This document shows positions 42,138 through 49,333 of a stretch of 64,000 bases of DNA, one piece after another. The notes below the pieces were generated by a model. That model was not told where the DNA came from. It was given only the letters and a program-made list of their open reading frames with translations, and made no database searches. The stretch is from positions 48,133 through 112,132 of the forward strand of contig JACQNZ010000003.1 of assembly GCA_016202815.1 (NCBI GenBank), read 5' to 3'. Positions within the stretch are counted from its first letter, which is position 1. Every line of letters begins with the position of its first letter. The DNA comes from Candidatus Aenigmatarchaeota archaeon. GTDB lineage: Archaea; Aenigmatarchaeota; Aenigmatarchaeia; JACPZZ01. The translations under genes were made by a program, and so were the position numbers.

Positions 42138-42635
42138 ATGGTTTTCAAGGGATGTTTTAATTTACCATCATGGAGCAGTATCAAACGTTTTTTCTTTGAA
42201 AAATACAAGCAAAAGACAAATCTTAAATTCAAATGTCCGTTCTGTGGAGGTAAGCCTGTGATAATATCAATGCAACATTTGCCTACATTATCCAGAAAAT
42301 TATACGGAGAAATGACTGCCTTTGCAGACATAAGATGCAATAGTTGTAATAAACCGCTGTTCTTTTCAGAAAAAGAACGAGAAATGAAGCATAAAGAAAT
42401 AATCGAAATGTTTAGGGTAATGTTGGCAGGAACTTTTTCTGCCTTTGTCGCACTTACAATTTATCTAAGTAATAGCTCGGCGTCAAGCACCAACCCAGCG
42501 GGATTTAATTTATCAGTTTTAACGTTTCTTTTCATAACACTCCTGATACTTCTTTTATCATCATATATCCAGATATTAGACAAGGTTAGGACGGACATTA
42601 GAATCATACATTCGTTGGAAAGAGGTAAAAAATGA
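42138..42635 (+). CDS. Zinc-ribbon membrane protein, unknown
   Basis: 165 aa. An N-terminal zinc-ribbon-like pair (FKCPFCGGKPVI and IRCNSCNKPLFF) is followed by two membrane helices (MLAGTFSAFVALTIYLSN and VLTFLFITLLILLLSSYI) and a basic tail. Codons are AT-richer than those of the neighbouring chaperonin gene. Its stop overlaps the next small gene (AATGA). Function unknown. It opens an accessory-looking island that also holds a transposase. Confidence 0.65.
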   Translation: MVFKGCFNLPSWSSIKRFFFEKYKQKTNLKFKCPFCGGKPVIISMQHLPTLSRKLYGEMTAFADIRCNSCNKPLFFSEKEREMKHKEIIEMFRVMLAGTFSAFVALTIYLSNSSASSTNPAGFNLSVLTFLFITLLILLLSSYIQILDKVRTDIRIIHSLERGKK

Positions 42636-42748
42636 CTATTGTAGATATTATTCAGGTAATTATGACATGGTTAAAAGACCCATATTTCGTAATGATTATC
42701 GTAGGCGTACTTATGTTACTGTTTGTTCAAGTAGTCCTTAAAAAATAA
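42632..42748 (+). CDS. Single-pass membrane peptide of 38 aa
   Basis: ATG inside the stop overlap of the zinc-ribbon gene starts MTIVDIIQVIMTWLKDP, then YFVMIIVGVLMLLFVQVVL and KK. One membrane helix with a short amphipathic lead. The tight overlap and clean frame support a real gene coupled to the zinc-ribbon membrane protein. No family recognised. Confidence 0.6.
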   Translation: MTIVDIIQVIMTWLKDPYFVMIIVGVLMLLFVQVVLKK

Positions 42749-42749
42749 A

Positions 42750-42896
42750 TTATCTAGCTTTCTCAACCGCTTCTTTCAAAACCCTATACAGCTTCTCCAT
42801 GTCGTCCGTGTAAACCGTAAACGACTTCGACCTGTTCTTAACCCTGTCCCTTATGGTAACGGTCAAGCCTTTCTCAATCGTGTCGCTCGTTTCCAT
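42750..42896 (-). CDS. Small basic protein of 48 aa divergent from the transposase
   Basis: METSDTIEKGLTVTIRDRVK, then NRSKSFTVYTDDMEKLYRVL, then KEAVEKAR. It has a beta-then-helix pattern that could be an RHH-like or other small DNA-binding fold, though no certain motif is seen. It shares a symmetric promoter with the transposase, flanked by GTTAAC sites, so it might regulate the element. Confidence 0.5.
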   Translation of the reverse strand: METSDTIEKGLTVTIRDRVKNRSKSFTVYTDDMEKLYRVLKEAVEKAR

Positions 42897-42907
42897 GTTA
42901 AAGTATT

Positions 42908-42960
42908 GTTAACATGAATTTAAATAGTTAAGTATACATAATAGTTAACATGATGTTAAC
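42908..42960. promoter_or_regulatory. Bidirectional promoter with GTTAAC sites
   Basis: One near-palindromic TATA element (AATTTAAATAG, about 42917-42926) lies between two divergent genes whose start codons are each about 25 bp away, consistent with two leaderless messages. GTTAAC palindromes occur at 42908-42913, 42944-42949 and 42955-42960, next to both start codons. This looks like an operator set for a regulator bound on both sides. Confidence 0.6.
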
Positions 42961-43651
42961 AAATAGGCAACCCAAAAAAGACGAGCGGAAGATCAGGGGC
43001 TACGCTATCATAGCCAAAGGCGACACGCCTATCATAGTTGACGAGGAAACGTTCTTAGTCCCTTCGCAGAACTCGGATAGGAAATACAAGGTTAAGCTTA
43101 GGAAGGGCTGGTCGTGCGAATGCCCAGATTTCAAGCACAGAAAAGTGAAATGCAAGCACGTCCACGCCGTTGAATTTTTACTAAAAATGAGAACAAAGGT
43201 TGACGATACGATAATACCATTTGCGGACGAAGACAAGGCGAAATGCGAATACTGCAAATCCATTAACGTCAAAAAGAACGGCAACAGGAAAACGGCCAAC
43301 GGCGTTAAGCAGAGGTTTCAATGTCTCGACTGCAAAAAGACGTTTATCAAAGACAGCGTTTTCGCAAGGTTGAGTGTTGACAGCAAGATAGCAACGCTGG
43401 CTATGGATTTGTATTTCAAGGGATTGTCATTGCGTGAGATAGCGGATACGTTAAAGCAGTTCTACGGCGTTGTCGTCAGCCATGAAACAGTCAGACAATG
43501 GATAGCCAAGTTCACAGAGAAGATCAACGACTACACCAAAGACCTAAAACCGAGATTAAGCGAGGCGTGGCATTTGGACGAGCAGGCTATCAAGTCCGAA
43601 GGCAGAGAAAAGTGGGTCTGGAACATGGTTGACGAGAAGACCCGATTTTGA
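42950..43651 (+). CDS. DDE transposase, N-terminal part (SWIM finger, zinc ribbon, HTH, first Asp)
   Basis: 233 aa. In order: a SWIM zinc finger (CECPDFKHRKVKCKHVHAVE), a zinc ribbon (CEYCKSINVKKNGNRK, then CLDCKKTF), an HTH (LSLREIADTLKQFYGVVVSH) and the start of an IS6/IS240-type DDE domain with the first acidic residue (EAWHLDEQAIK). It ends at TGA after DEKTRF. The reading continues in the -1 frame as LIANNVTNGRTI, the natural continuation of the family. A run of four T at the junction suggests a lost base or programmed slippage. Confidence 0.8.
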   Translation: MMLTNRQPKKDERKIRGYAIIAKGDTPIIVDEETFLVPSQNSDRKYKVKLRKGWSCECPDFKHRKVKCKHVHAVEFLLKMRTKVDDTIIPFADEDKAKCEYCKSINVKKNGNRKTANGVKQRFQCLDCKKTFIKDSVFARLSVDSKIATLAMDLYFKGLSLREIADTLKQFYGVVVSHETVRQWIAKFTEKINDYTKDLKPRLSEAWHLDEQAIKSEGREKWVWNMVDEKTRF

Positions 43652-44085
43652 TAGCTAACAACGTAACCAACGGACGGACAATAGGCGAGGCGAGCCAGAT
43701 TTTAAGACTGGCTAAAGAGATCGCCGGAACAGTCCCGAAGTTCGTGGTTACGGACGGTTTGAACAGCTACGAACAGGCTTTGAAGGACGAATACCACACC
43801 CACAAATATTGGCTAAAAGGCGTTCAGCACATCAGGCTGGAAACTATCCGCAAGAAGCCTGACAACAACCTCGTAGAGCGGTTTCACGGCACGTTCAGGC
43901 AGAGGGATAAGACCATGAGGGGCTTTAAGGGCAGAGAACAGGTCTTCTCGACTGGTTTTAGGAACTACTACAACTTCATACGACCCCACACAACATTAGG
44001 AGCGACACCAGCAGCATCAGCAGGCATAGATTTACAGCTTGGACGAAACAGGTGGATGGGGTTGTTGAGAAAAACAGAAATGTGA
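43648..44085 (+). CDS. DDE transposase, C-terminal part
   Basis: 145 aa in the -1 frame after the stop at 43651. It holds the second Asp (KFVVTDGLNSYEQALKDEYH) and the catalytic Glu (NNLVERFHGTFRQRDKTMRG), then FIRPHTTLGATPA typical of integrase-like C-termini. It can start at TTG 43648 only artificially; it is best read as the second half of one transposase. Confidence 0.78.
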   Translation: MIANNVTNGRTIGEASQILRLAKEIAGTVPKFVVTDGLNSYEQALKDEYHTHKYWLKGVQHIRLETIRKKPDNNLVERFHGTFRQRDKTMRGFKGREQVFSTGFRNYYNFIRPHTTLGATPAASAGIDLQLGRNRWMGLLRKTEM

Positions 44086-44096
44086 AATTAAAATCG

Positions 44097-44432
44097 TCAT
44101 TGTTTATTTCTAAGATAGCTTCTGGAGGGGGTGTAAAAATGATAAGTTTTGCCGTCCACCATTTCTAAAGTATGTACATCGATGTGGATTTGCGATTTGA
44201 TTGGCAATTTTTCTATATCAATGCCTTCTTTTTTTAAAATATCTATCATCCTTGAATACATGTCGCCATCTTTATGTGTGTTCTTTATTGGGCTACCATG
44301 ATTAACGTACTCTTTTGCCCCATCTGGAAAAATTCCTAATAATTCACGATCGGCGTGTTCATACCCTCCAGACCCTCCATGTAATCTGATGCCATTTTCT
44401 AAAAGCTGTTTAAGTCTGCCAACACTGTCCAT
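44097..44432 (-). CDS. Hypothetical protein in the accessory island
   Basis: 111 aa, soluble, beginning MDSVGRLKQLLENGIRLHGG with GYEHADRELLGIFPDGAKEY and a His-rich end (HIDVHTLEMVDGKTYHFY). AT-rich like the transposase next door, and convergent with it at 12 nt distance. It could be a passenger gene or the C-terminal part of a larger protein; no motif is recognised. Confidence 0.55.
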   Translation of the reverse strand: MDSVGRLKQLLENGIRLHGGSGGYEHADRELLGIFPDGAKEYVNHGSPIKNTHKDGDMYSRMIDILKKEGIDIEKLPIKSQIHIDVHTLEMVDGKTYHFYTPSRSYLRNKQ

Positions 44433-44620
44433 GAAACTAACCTTATTGTTAATAATTAAATGTATATTATTTAAGTCTATCTTTGTTGGCTTTCATAGTT
44501 TAATCACTTCGCACTAGATCACATACTTTACGAATAACAATCAGCAACCGTTCTTGACAAAACCGTCGTTTTATCCAAAACAACCGTATTTAAGACAGAA
44601 CGCGGTTGCCCAAAAGAAGC

Positions 44621-45145
44621 TTATTTTTTAGCACGGATTGTGATTTCACGAATCGTTCCCGCAGCGACCGATTCAACAGGGACAGTGTTTCCAGAGTCAT
44701 CCCCGCAGGAACCCTTTATGCGGTCGATAATCAGGTTTACCCCGTCAGGATAAGAAGGTTCTCTGAAATCCGGGGGAAGGTCTTCCGGACTAACGTGGCC
44801 GTCTAAATAAACATAGGCATTGCCGGTTTCTTGGCCTTCTCCTGCACCTGGTTTGTACGCCCGGAACTCCAGATGAGTAGGGACGCCGTCATTGACATAA
44901 CCCCACCCGCCAAGGCTAAAAACTGTGCCACCGACTAAACCATTGGCCGTTTCTTCGCTGACAGGCAAGCGGAGTCCGGGGCAGCGGTCGCGAACTTCTT
45001 TTTTTTCATTCATTTGGTTGACGATTACCGTAGCCGTTAGCCTTTGCCTGTATGGATTTATTTCTTCGGAAGGCTTGCAAGCCGCAAGTACTGCCAACGA
45101 CAATCCAGCCGTCAAATATGGCGCAACACGTTTGAATATTGACAT
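44621..45145 (-). CDS. Predicted secreted lipoprotein
   Basis: 174 aa. MSIFKRVAPYLTAGLSLAVL precedes a lipobox-like LAAC, so the mature protein would be lipid-anchored on the cell surface. The mature part is beta-rich, with Gly-rich stretches (GGTVFSLGGWGYVNDG) and YVYLDGHVSPEDLPPD. ATG 45145 places the signal at the N-terminus; upstream in-frame codons are rejected. The function is unknown, and no family is recognised. Confidence 0.65.
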   Translation of the reverse strand: MSIFKRVAPYLTAGLSLAVLAACKPSEEINPYRQRLTATVIVNQMNEKKEVRDRCPGLRLPVSEETANGLVGGTVFSLGGWGYVNDGVPTHLEFRAYKPGAGEGQETGNAYVYLDGHVSPEDLPPDFREPSYPDGVNLIIDRIKGSCGDDSGNTVPVESVAAGTIREITIRAKK

Positions 45146-45200
45146 CCTGATCACAGATATACGGGCAATATTAACATTTAAACTTTTTCCGGTCGGACTT

Positions 45201-46142
45201 CTATAACCCGTTCTTCTCCCCGACCATTTCCTCAAAATCCTCTATCTCATCAACTGCGTCCAGCTCGTCACGTGTTATTACCGGCAGCCCCCCGACGCTG
45301 CTTTTTGAAAACCTTGCGGAAACGAAAACGGCCCGCCTGTTGGTAATCTCGGATATGCCGTGCAGCATGGACGCATTTTTTCTCAGGTTTCTCGTGTTTT
45401 CAGAAACGTTCGCAAGTATGACCTCGTCCCTGCGTGCCGCAATGTTGAAAACCGATCTTGAAATCCTCATTGTGTCAAAGCCCAGGGATTTTAATTTTTT
45501 ATCCACGAAAGCCTCAAGCCCGCGCGCCCGCCCGGCATAATTGCTGGTAATTTCAGGAAACAGGTCGTTTTTCGTAATCCTGGCCTTCAGCGTATTTTCT
45601 ATTTTCTCCACGACCTCGGGCCGCGCCCTCCCGCCTTTTTCATACTCTGAGATGGATTTGCGCGACACGCCAACGCTGCGCGAAACCGCGCCCAGCGATA
45701 GCCCGAGCGCTTCGCGCCGCTGCCTCATTTTTTCGCCGTCGATATAAACAACCGGTCCGCCCCTTTCCGCGTAATTCAGCGTCCTGTTCTGCAGGATCTC
45801 GCGCAGCCCGAGCAGCGAAACAGCGGGCACACCGAACCTTGTGTAAACGCAGTTTTCCATAGCGCCTTTCCTTGTTTTCACGCCCACGAAAACCGGGGTC
45901 GTATCCAAAGAAGATGCAGCGGCAGACAGGCGGAACGCCCCGCTCTTTGTAACCGAGTCTACGTTAGTTAATATCTTGACAGTCATCGGGTTCTCGCCGG
46001 CGGCGACCATGTCAAACAGCCCTTTCGCAGCCGCTATCCGGTAATCCGCGTCTTCAAACTCCTTTTCAACAGAACCGATTACGCCCTGTTTCATACCATT
46101 GAGATGATGGGTCTTCTTTTTAAGCTTGCGCCGGAAATTCAT
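45201..46142 (-). CDS. Archaeal HTH-type transcription regulator (Cro/C1 HTH in a large protein)
   Basis: 313 aa. The middle carries a Cro/C1 HTH (KMRQRREALGLSLGAVSRSV, then GVSRKSISEYEKGGRARPEV). The N-terminal third (TVKILTNVDSVTKSGAFRLS, then ASSLDTTPVFVGVKTRKGAM) and the C-terminal third resemble nuclease-fold or ligand-sensing regions of the conserved archaeal HTH regulator family of about 320 aa. Targets are unknown. A start at Met 17 (46094) is an alternative. A cluster of class A hairpins lies directly upstream. Confidence 0.82.
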   Translation of the reverse strand: MNFRRKLKKKTHHLNGMKQGVIGSVEKEFEDADYRIAAAKGLFDMVAAGENPMTVKILTNVDSVTKSGAFRLSAAASSLDTTPVFVGVKTRKGAMENCVYTRFGVPAVSLLGLREILQNRTLNYAERGGPVVYIDGEKMRQRREALGLSLGAVSRSVGVSRKSISEYEKGGRARPEVVEKIENTLKARITKNDLFPEITSNYAGRARGLEAFVDKKLKSLGFDTMRISRSVFNIAARRDEVILANVSENTRNLRKNASMLHGISEITNRRAVFVSARFSKSSVGGLPVITRDELDAVDEIEDFEEMVGEKNGL

Positions 46143-46153
46143 TAAAGCGTGCT

Positions 46154-46194
46154 AGCTAGAAACAGGCACATACAAAATAATGCCTGTTTCAGTC
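46154..46194. repeat. Class A hairpin between the HTH gene and tRNA-Ile
   Basis: Arms CTAGAAACAGGCA and TGCCTGTTTCAGTC with loop CATACAAAATAA. The inner stem (AGGCA/TGCCT) differs from the GCATATGC type but stays paired. Confidence 0.78.
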
Positions 46195-46223
46195 GTAGTA
46201 ACTAGAAACAGACGCATCGTAAA

Positions 46224-46298
46224 CCGAAGCATACCGTCATAAACTGAAGCATATCGATACAGTATACGATATGCTTCCAGCTATCCGGTATGCTTCAG
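46224..46298. repeat. Class A hairpin interrupted by a second one (outer element)
   Basis: Outer arms CCGAAGCATACCG (46224-46236) and CGGTATGCTTCAG (46286-46298) pair perfectly but are separated by 49 nt that hold a complete second class A hairpin. This looks like one copy inserted in the loop of another. It ends 10 nt upstream of tRNA-Ile. Confidence 0.75.
46242..46281. repeat. Class A hairpin nested in another copy (inner element)
   Basis: Arms AACTGAAGCATATCG and CGATATGCTTCCAG, loop ATACAGTATA. It lies wholly within the loop of the outer hairpin at 46224-46298. Confidence 0.75.
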
Positions 46299-46308
46299 TC
46301 GACGAAGT

Positions 46309-46524
46309 GGGCCTGTAGCTCAGCTTGGTAGAGCGACGGTCTTATAAGGCCCGCAAGCATGGAAAACCGACGTATGCTATGCATACGTCAGTCTGAATCT
46401 GCTTGCGTAACTAAGCTGCGTAGACGCCGTAATTGAAATTAAAATATTCAACGGCACGGTCGCCGGTTCGAAAGCTGACCGACACACACATTGTGTGTGT
46501 CAGCCGATCATCCGGTCGGGCCCA
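46309..46524 (+). tRNA. tRNA-Ile (UAU anticodon) with three introns
   Basis: Exons give acceptor GGGCCTG/CGGGCCC, discriminator A, D-arm GCTC-AGCTTGGTA-GAGC, anticodon stem ACGGT/GCCGT, loop CTTATA plus one or two bases, T-arm GCCGG-TTCGAAT-CCGGT. Intron 1 (about 46347-46425) is in the anticodon loop; its ends are uncertain. Intron 2 (46432-46457) is in the variable loop with a perfect bulge-helix-bulge (GAC/GTC, GCCG/CGGC, TTGAA/TTCAA, bulges TAA and ACG). Intron 3 (46473-46510) is in the T-loop (GCTGAC/GTCAGC inner helix, bulges AAA and CAT). If intron 1 ended elsewhere, the anticodon could read TAG, but the acceptor and short variable loop favour Ile. Confidence 0.85.
46366..46392. repeat. 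Strong hairpin in tRNA-Ile intron 1, class A-like
   Basis: GACGTATGC / GCATACGTC closed by TAT, with flanking ACC and AGT similar to class A ends. It forms a 9-bp perfect stem inside the anticodon-loop intron. An outer GCAAGC/GCTTGC pairing encloses it. Confidence 0.6.
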
Positions 46525-46551
46525 CTCATTTTTTACTTTGACATAAGAAGT

Positions 46552-47826
46552 ATGTCTATGCAATTAATCGCAGATCTGCAGATACATTCAAAATACAGCC
46601 GCGCAACTTCGCCGCAGATGAACATACACACGCTCGGAAAGTTCGCGGAAACGAAAGGATTAAACTTGCTTGGCACAGGCGATTTCACGCACCCGAAACA
46701 TCTGGAAGATTTGAAATCTTCGTTGAAAGAAATCGAAAACAGCCAGTTATTCACCGACAACAAAACAAAGACAATTTTTATGCTGACATCGGAAGTTTCG
46801 CTGATTTACTATGTAAATGGCGTTTCAAAAAAAATACACAACATGATATTTGCGCCAAGTTTCGAAATAGTGGACCAGATAAATGAAAAATTAGGCAGGT
46901 ACGGAAATTTGTCGGCAGACGGCCGCCCGATATTGACAAACATAACATGCCCGGAATTTACAGAGCTGATGGTGTCGGTGTCAAAAGACACGTTTATCAT
47001 ACCAGCCCACATATGGACCCCGTGGTTTAGTGTGTTCGGTTCAAAATCCGGCTTCGATTCTGTTGAGGAATGTTTCCAGGATCAGACAAAACATATTTTC
47101 GCGATTGAAACCGGTTTGAGCAGCGACCCGTCAATGAACTGGCGCATTTCAAGTCTGGACGAATTCGCCCTGGTTTCCAATTCTGATGCGCATTCACCGT
47201 GGCCGTGGCGTTTAGGAAGGGAGGCGAACGTTTTCGAAATGGAAACTCCAACATACGGAAGAATTTTCGGCGCCATCAAAAACAAGGACAAGGAGAAATT
47301 TTTATACACCATAGAATGCGATCCGAATTACGGCAAATATCATCTGGACGGCCACCGCGACTGCAACATTGCGTTCGAGCCGGAAGAAACGAAAAAATTA
47401 AGCGGCATTTGCCCGCGCTGCAAGCAAAAGTTAACGATTGGTGTGTTAAGCCGTGTTGAGCAGCTCGCAGATAGGCCTGCCGGTTTTGTTCCGGAAGGCG
47501 CAATACCATTCAAGACGCTGTTACCGTTATATGAAATAATTTCGCACGTAACAGGCGTGAATGCGTTATATTCGAAAAAAGTCACCGAAGAACACGACAA
47601 AATAATCTCGCGCTTCGGGACGGAACTGGATGTTTTAATGAACGTGCCTGGAGACGAATTAACAAAGGTCACGCACGAAAAAATCGCTAACGCGATAATA
47701 AAATCGCGCAATGGCGGGTTAAAATTCAAACCGGGCTACGATGGCGTTTACGGCGTGCCGTTGTTCGAAGGCGTGGCAGAAACCCAGAAATCAGGCCAGA
47801 AAGACCTTGGAGAGTTTACAAAATAA
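46552..47826 (+). CDS. endQ: Endonuclease Q (PHP-domain DNA repair nuclease)
   Basis: About 424 aa from ATG 46552 (ATG 46558 also possible). The PHP domain has the metal ligands in ADLQIHSKYSRATSPQMNI and LLGTGDFTHPKHLEDLKSSL, then FIIPAHIWTPWF and NSDAHSPWPWRLG. A zinc finger (CPRCKQKLTIGV) and a helical C-terminus follow. This is the layout of archaeal EndoQ, which cuts 5' to deaminated bases such as uracil and hypoxanthine. It lies just downstream of tRNA-Ile; upstream in-frame codons overlap the tRNA and are not used. Confidence 0.93.
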   Translation: MSMQLIADLQIHSKYSRATSPQMNIHTLGKFAETKGLNLLGTGDFTHPKHLEDLKSSLKEIENSQLFTDNKTKTIFMLTSEVSLIYYVNGVSKKIHNMIFAPSFEIVDQINEKLGRYGNLSADGRPILTNITCPEFTELMVSVSKDTFIIPAHIWTPWFSVFGSKSGFDSVEECFQDQTKHIFAIETGLSSDPSMNWRISSLDEFALVSNSDAHSPWPWRLGREANVFEMETPTYGRIFGAIKNKDKEKFLYTIECDPNYGKYHLDGHRDCNIAFEPEETKKLSGICPRCKQKLTIGVLSRVEQLADRPAGFVPEGAIPFKTLLPLYEIISHVTGVNALYSKKVTEEHDKIISRFGTELDVLMNVPGDELTKVTHEKIANAIIKSRNGGLKFKPGYDGVYGVPLFEGVAETQKSGQKDLGEFTK

Positions 47827-47833
47827 GGCTTGG

Positions 47834-49222
47834 TCAGTATTGACCTGTTTGCACGGATTTTGTGATGACAGGCCCGACATTGCCGGCAGCGTCCTTCGCC
47901 CTTACCGTAACATAATACGTGGATTGCTGGTCAAGGTTGTTTATTTGCCCGGTAACTATCACATCGCCCGTGCTCTTTGCCGCAGGCGAGGTTATCCTGG
48001 CAAGCGCAGCGCAGTTGCCGCAGTCGCTTGTCGGCTGGGTCTTGTCCACGATTATGTCAAAACTCGCCACGCCCGTATTGTCGGAAGGCTGCACGAACGA
48101 TATGGACGGCACTATGAACTTCCCGTTGGTGTTCGTGTCCCTGATGGCCGGCGATATGGAGAATGTTGCGCTTGAAATCGCAGCCGGCGCTTCCGTGTCC
48201 GTCGTAGGAGTCGCGCCACCAGAACCCGCAGCCACTGTTGTAGTTGTCTGGCCCGGAGCCACAACCACATAGCTTGCCTTTCCTGTGACTTCCATGGCCT
48301 GCGATAACTTCGCGTCAGCGAAGTAGCCGTAATCCGCCTTAACGGAAACGGTCTTGTCAATAGACACGACCACATTGGAGGTTGTCTTGACCTCGCACGC
48401 GATCTTGTAAGATTTGCCCTTTGAAAGGTCCACTGCAAGCGAACCGGCCGAAACTATCGAAGCGCAGTCGCCTGTAGTATCAACCATGGCCAAGCCTGTA
48501 GGCATCGTCACTTTCAGGCTTGCCCTGTTCCACTGCGTGACGTCGTTCGGGTCAGCACCAAGGAACGTATTGCCGTTGGCAAGGTTTGTGGCTTCCACAA
48601 CCATCATGAACGTGGTCGATGAATCTTCAATGCGGACAGGCTCGCTGACACGCACATCGATCTTTAACGGCCCATTCGACGGCTGCGACGTAGTTACGGG
48701 CAGCGTCTGTCCCTGTGTCTTCAGTCGTTGGTACTCTGATAACGTGACGAGTTTTATCTGCTTCACTGCTGTGGTTGAATAGCCAAACGAGACTCGCGCA
48801 GTGGCTTGATAGCTCTGTTTCAAATTTGCCGGTAATTTGGGAGCCTGCACACGCCAACTGTATTGTTTTGGTATGGCCTCCTCACCGGGCGTGTTTATCC
48901 TGAGGTCGCTGATTGTGTCGCTTTTTTTGCCTGTTGTTATGCCCCATTGCGTTTCCGTTGCATCGCATCCGGTTCCGGGCTGCGCGCACACGACATCAAG
49001 GTCCAATAATTGTATTTTTACAGAAGTCGCCTTTGAATCGCCTGTGTTAACTATTTCCGCAGACAGCGACGCCCTGTCATTTCCCTGGAGCGCCGTTTCA
49101 TCAGCAGAGAATGATTTTATGGCAACAGAGCCGCCCGTGCTCCCGCCGGATGATCCGCCCCCGGTATCGCTGCAGCCGGAAACTATGACAGCCAGAATTA
49201 TTCCCAATAAAGCCAGTCTCAT
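47834..49222 (-). CDS. Secreted lipoprotein of the GP-x-I domain family, with a fibronectin-like C-terminus
   Basis: 462 aa. MRLALLGIILAVIVSGC is a signal with lipobox VSGC, then a Gly/Ser linker. The mature protein has a beta-sandwich block (VSFGYSTTAVKQIKLVTLSE), a second with the shared motif SNGPLKIDVRVSEPVRIEDS, a Thr-rich linker (TTTTVAAGSGGATPTTDTEA) and a fibronectin type III-like end (VTGQINNLDQQSTYYVTVRA). Surface anchoring is likely; function unknown. Two class B hairpins lie in the 5' leader. The 49334 and 51047 proteins share the central motif. Confidence 0.72.
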   Translation of the reverse strand: MRLALLGIILAVIVSGCSDTGGGSSGGSTGGSVAIKSFSADETALQGNDRASLSAEIVNTGDSKATSVKIQLLDLDVVCAQPGTGCDATETQWGITTGKKSDTISDLRINTPGEEAIPKQYSWRVQAPKLPANLKQSYQATARVSFGYSTTAVKQIKLVTLSEYQRLKTQGQTLPVTTSQPSNGPLKIDVRVSEPVRIEDSSTTFMMVVEATNLANGNTFLGADPNDVTQWNRASLKVTMPTGLAMVDTTGDCASIVSAGSLAVDLSKGKSYKIACEVKTTSNVVVSIDKTVSVKADYGYFADAKLSQAMEVTGKASYVVVAPGQTTTTVAAGSGGATPTTDTEAPAAISSATFSISPAIRDTNTNGKFIVPSISFVQPSDNTGVASFDIIVDKTQPTSDCGNCAALARITSPAAKSTGDVIVTGQINNLDQQSTYYVTVRAKDAAGNVGPVITKSVQTGQY

Positions 49223-49241
49223 CTTGCCATTCTCTTTTGGT

Positions 49242-49262
49242 TGAGCTTTTTTGAAAAGCTCA
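49242..49262. repeat. Class B hairpin in a lipoprotein gene leader
   Basis: Perfect stem TGAGCTTTT / AAAAGCTCA with loop TTG, 20 nt upstream of the start codon at 49222 and downstream of a TATA-like AATATATTG. Confidence 0.7.
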
Positions 49263-49268
49263 TTCGGT

Positions 49269-49289
49269 TAACCTTTTCAGAAAAGGTTA
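49269..49289. repeat. Class B hairpin in a lipoprotein gene leader, second copy
   Basis: Perfect stem TAACCTTTT / AAAAGGTTA with loop CAG, 6 nt from the previous hairpin. Both would be at the 5' end of the transcript if it starts near 49280. Confidence 0.7.
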
Positions 49290-49333
49290 TTTTTACCCGT
49301 AATATATTGTTTCCACGCGCGTTTATTTAAACG

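Larger units (their letters stand above)
42950..44085 (+). mobile_element. Insertion-sequence-like transposase locus, frameshifted
   Basis: A SWIM-finger/DDE transposase is encoded in two overlapping frames (42950-43651 and 43648-44085). Lower GC and foreign-looking neighbours support a mobile origin. Clear terminal inverted repeats or a target duplication were not found by eye, so the true element ends are unknown and may include the small gene at 42750. Confidence 0.7.

Noticed and set aside
42750..44432. Terminal inverted repeats of the insertion sequence
   Set aside because: TATCTAGCTTTC and GATAGCTTC occur near the two sides but as direct and imperfect copies; no convincing ends were found.
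46336..46430. tRNA at 46309 read as tRNA-Leu (UAG)
   Set aside because: If intron 1 took two or more bases of the loop the anticodon would be TAG. The short variable loop, the acceptor stem and discriminator A fit Ile and not the class II tRNA-Leu.
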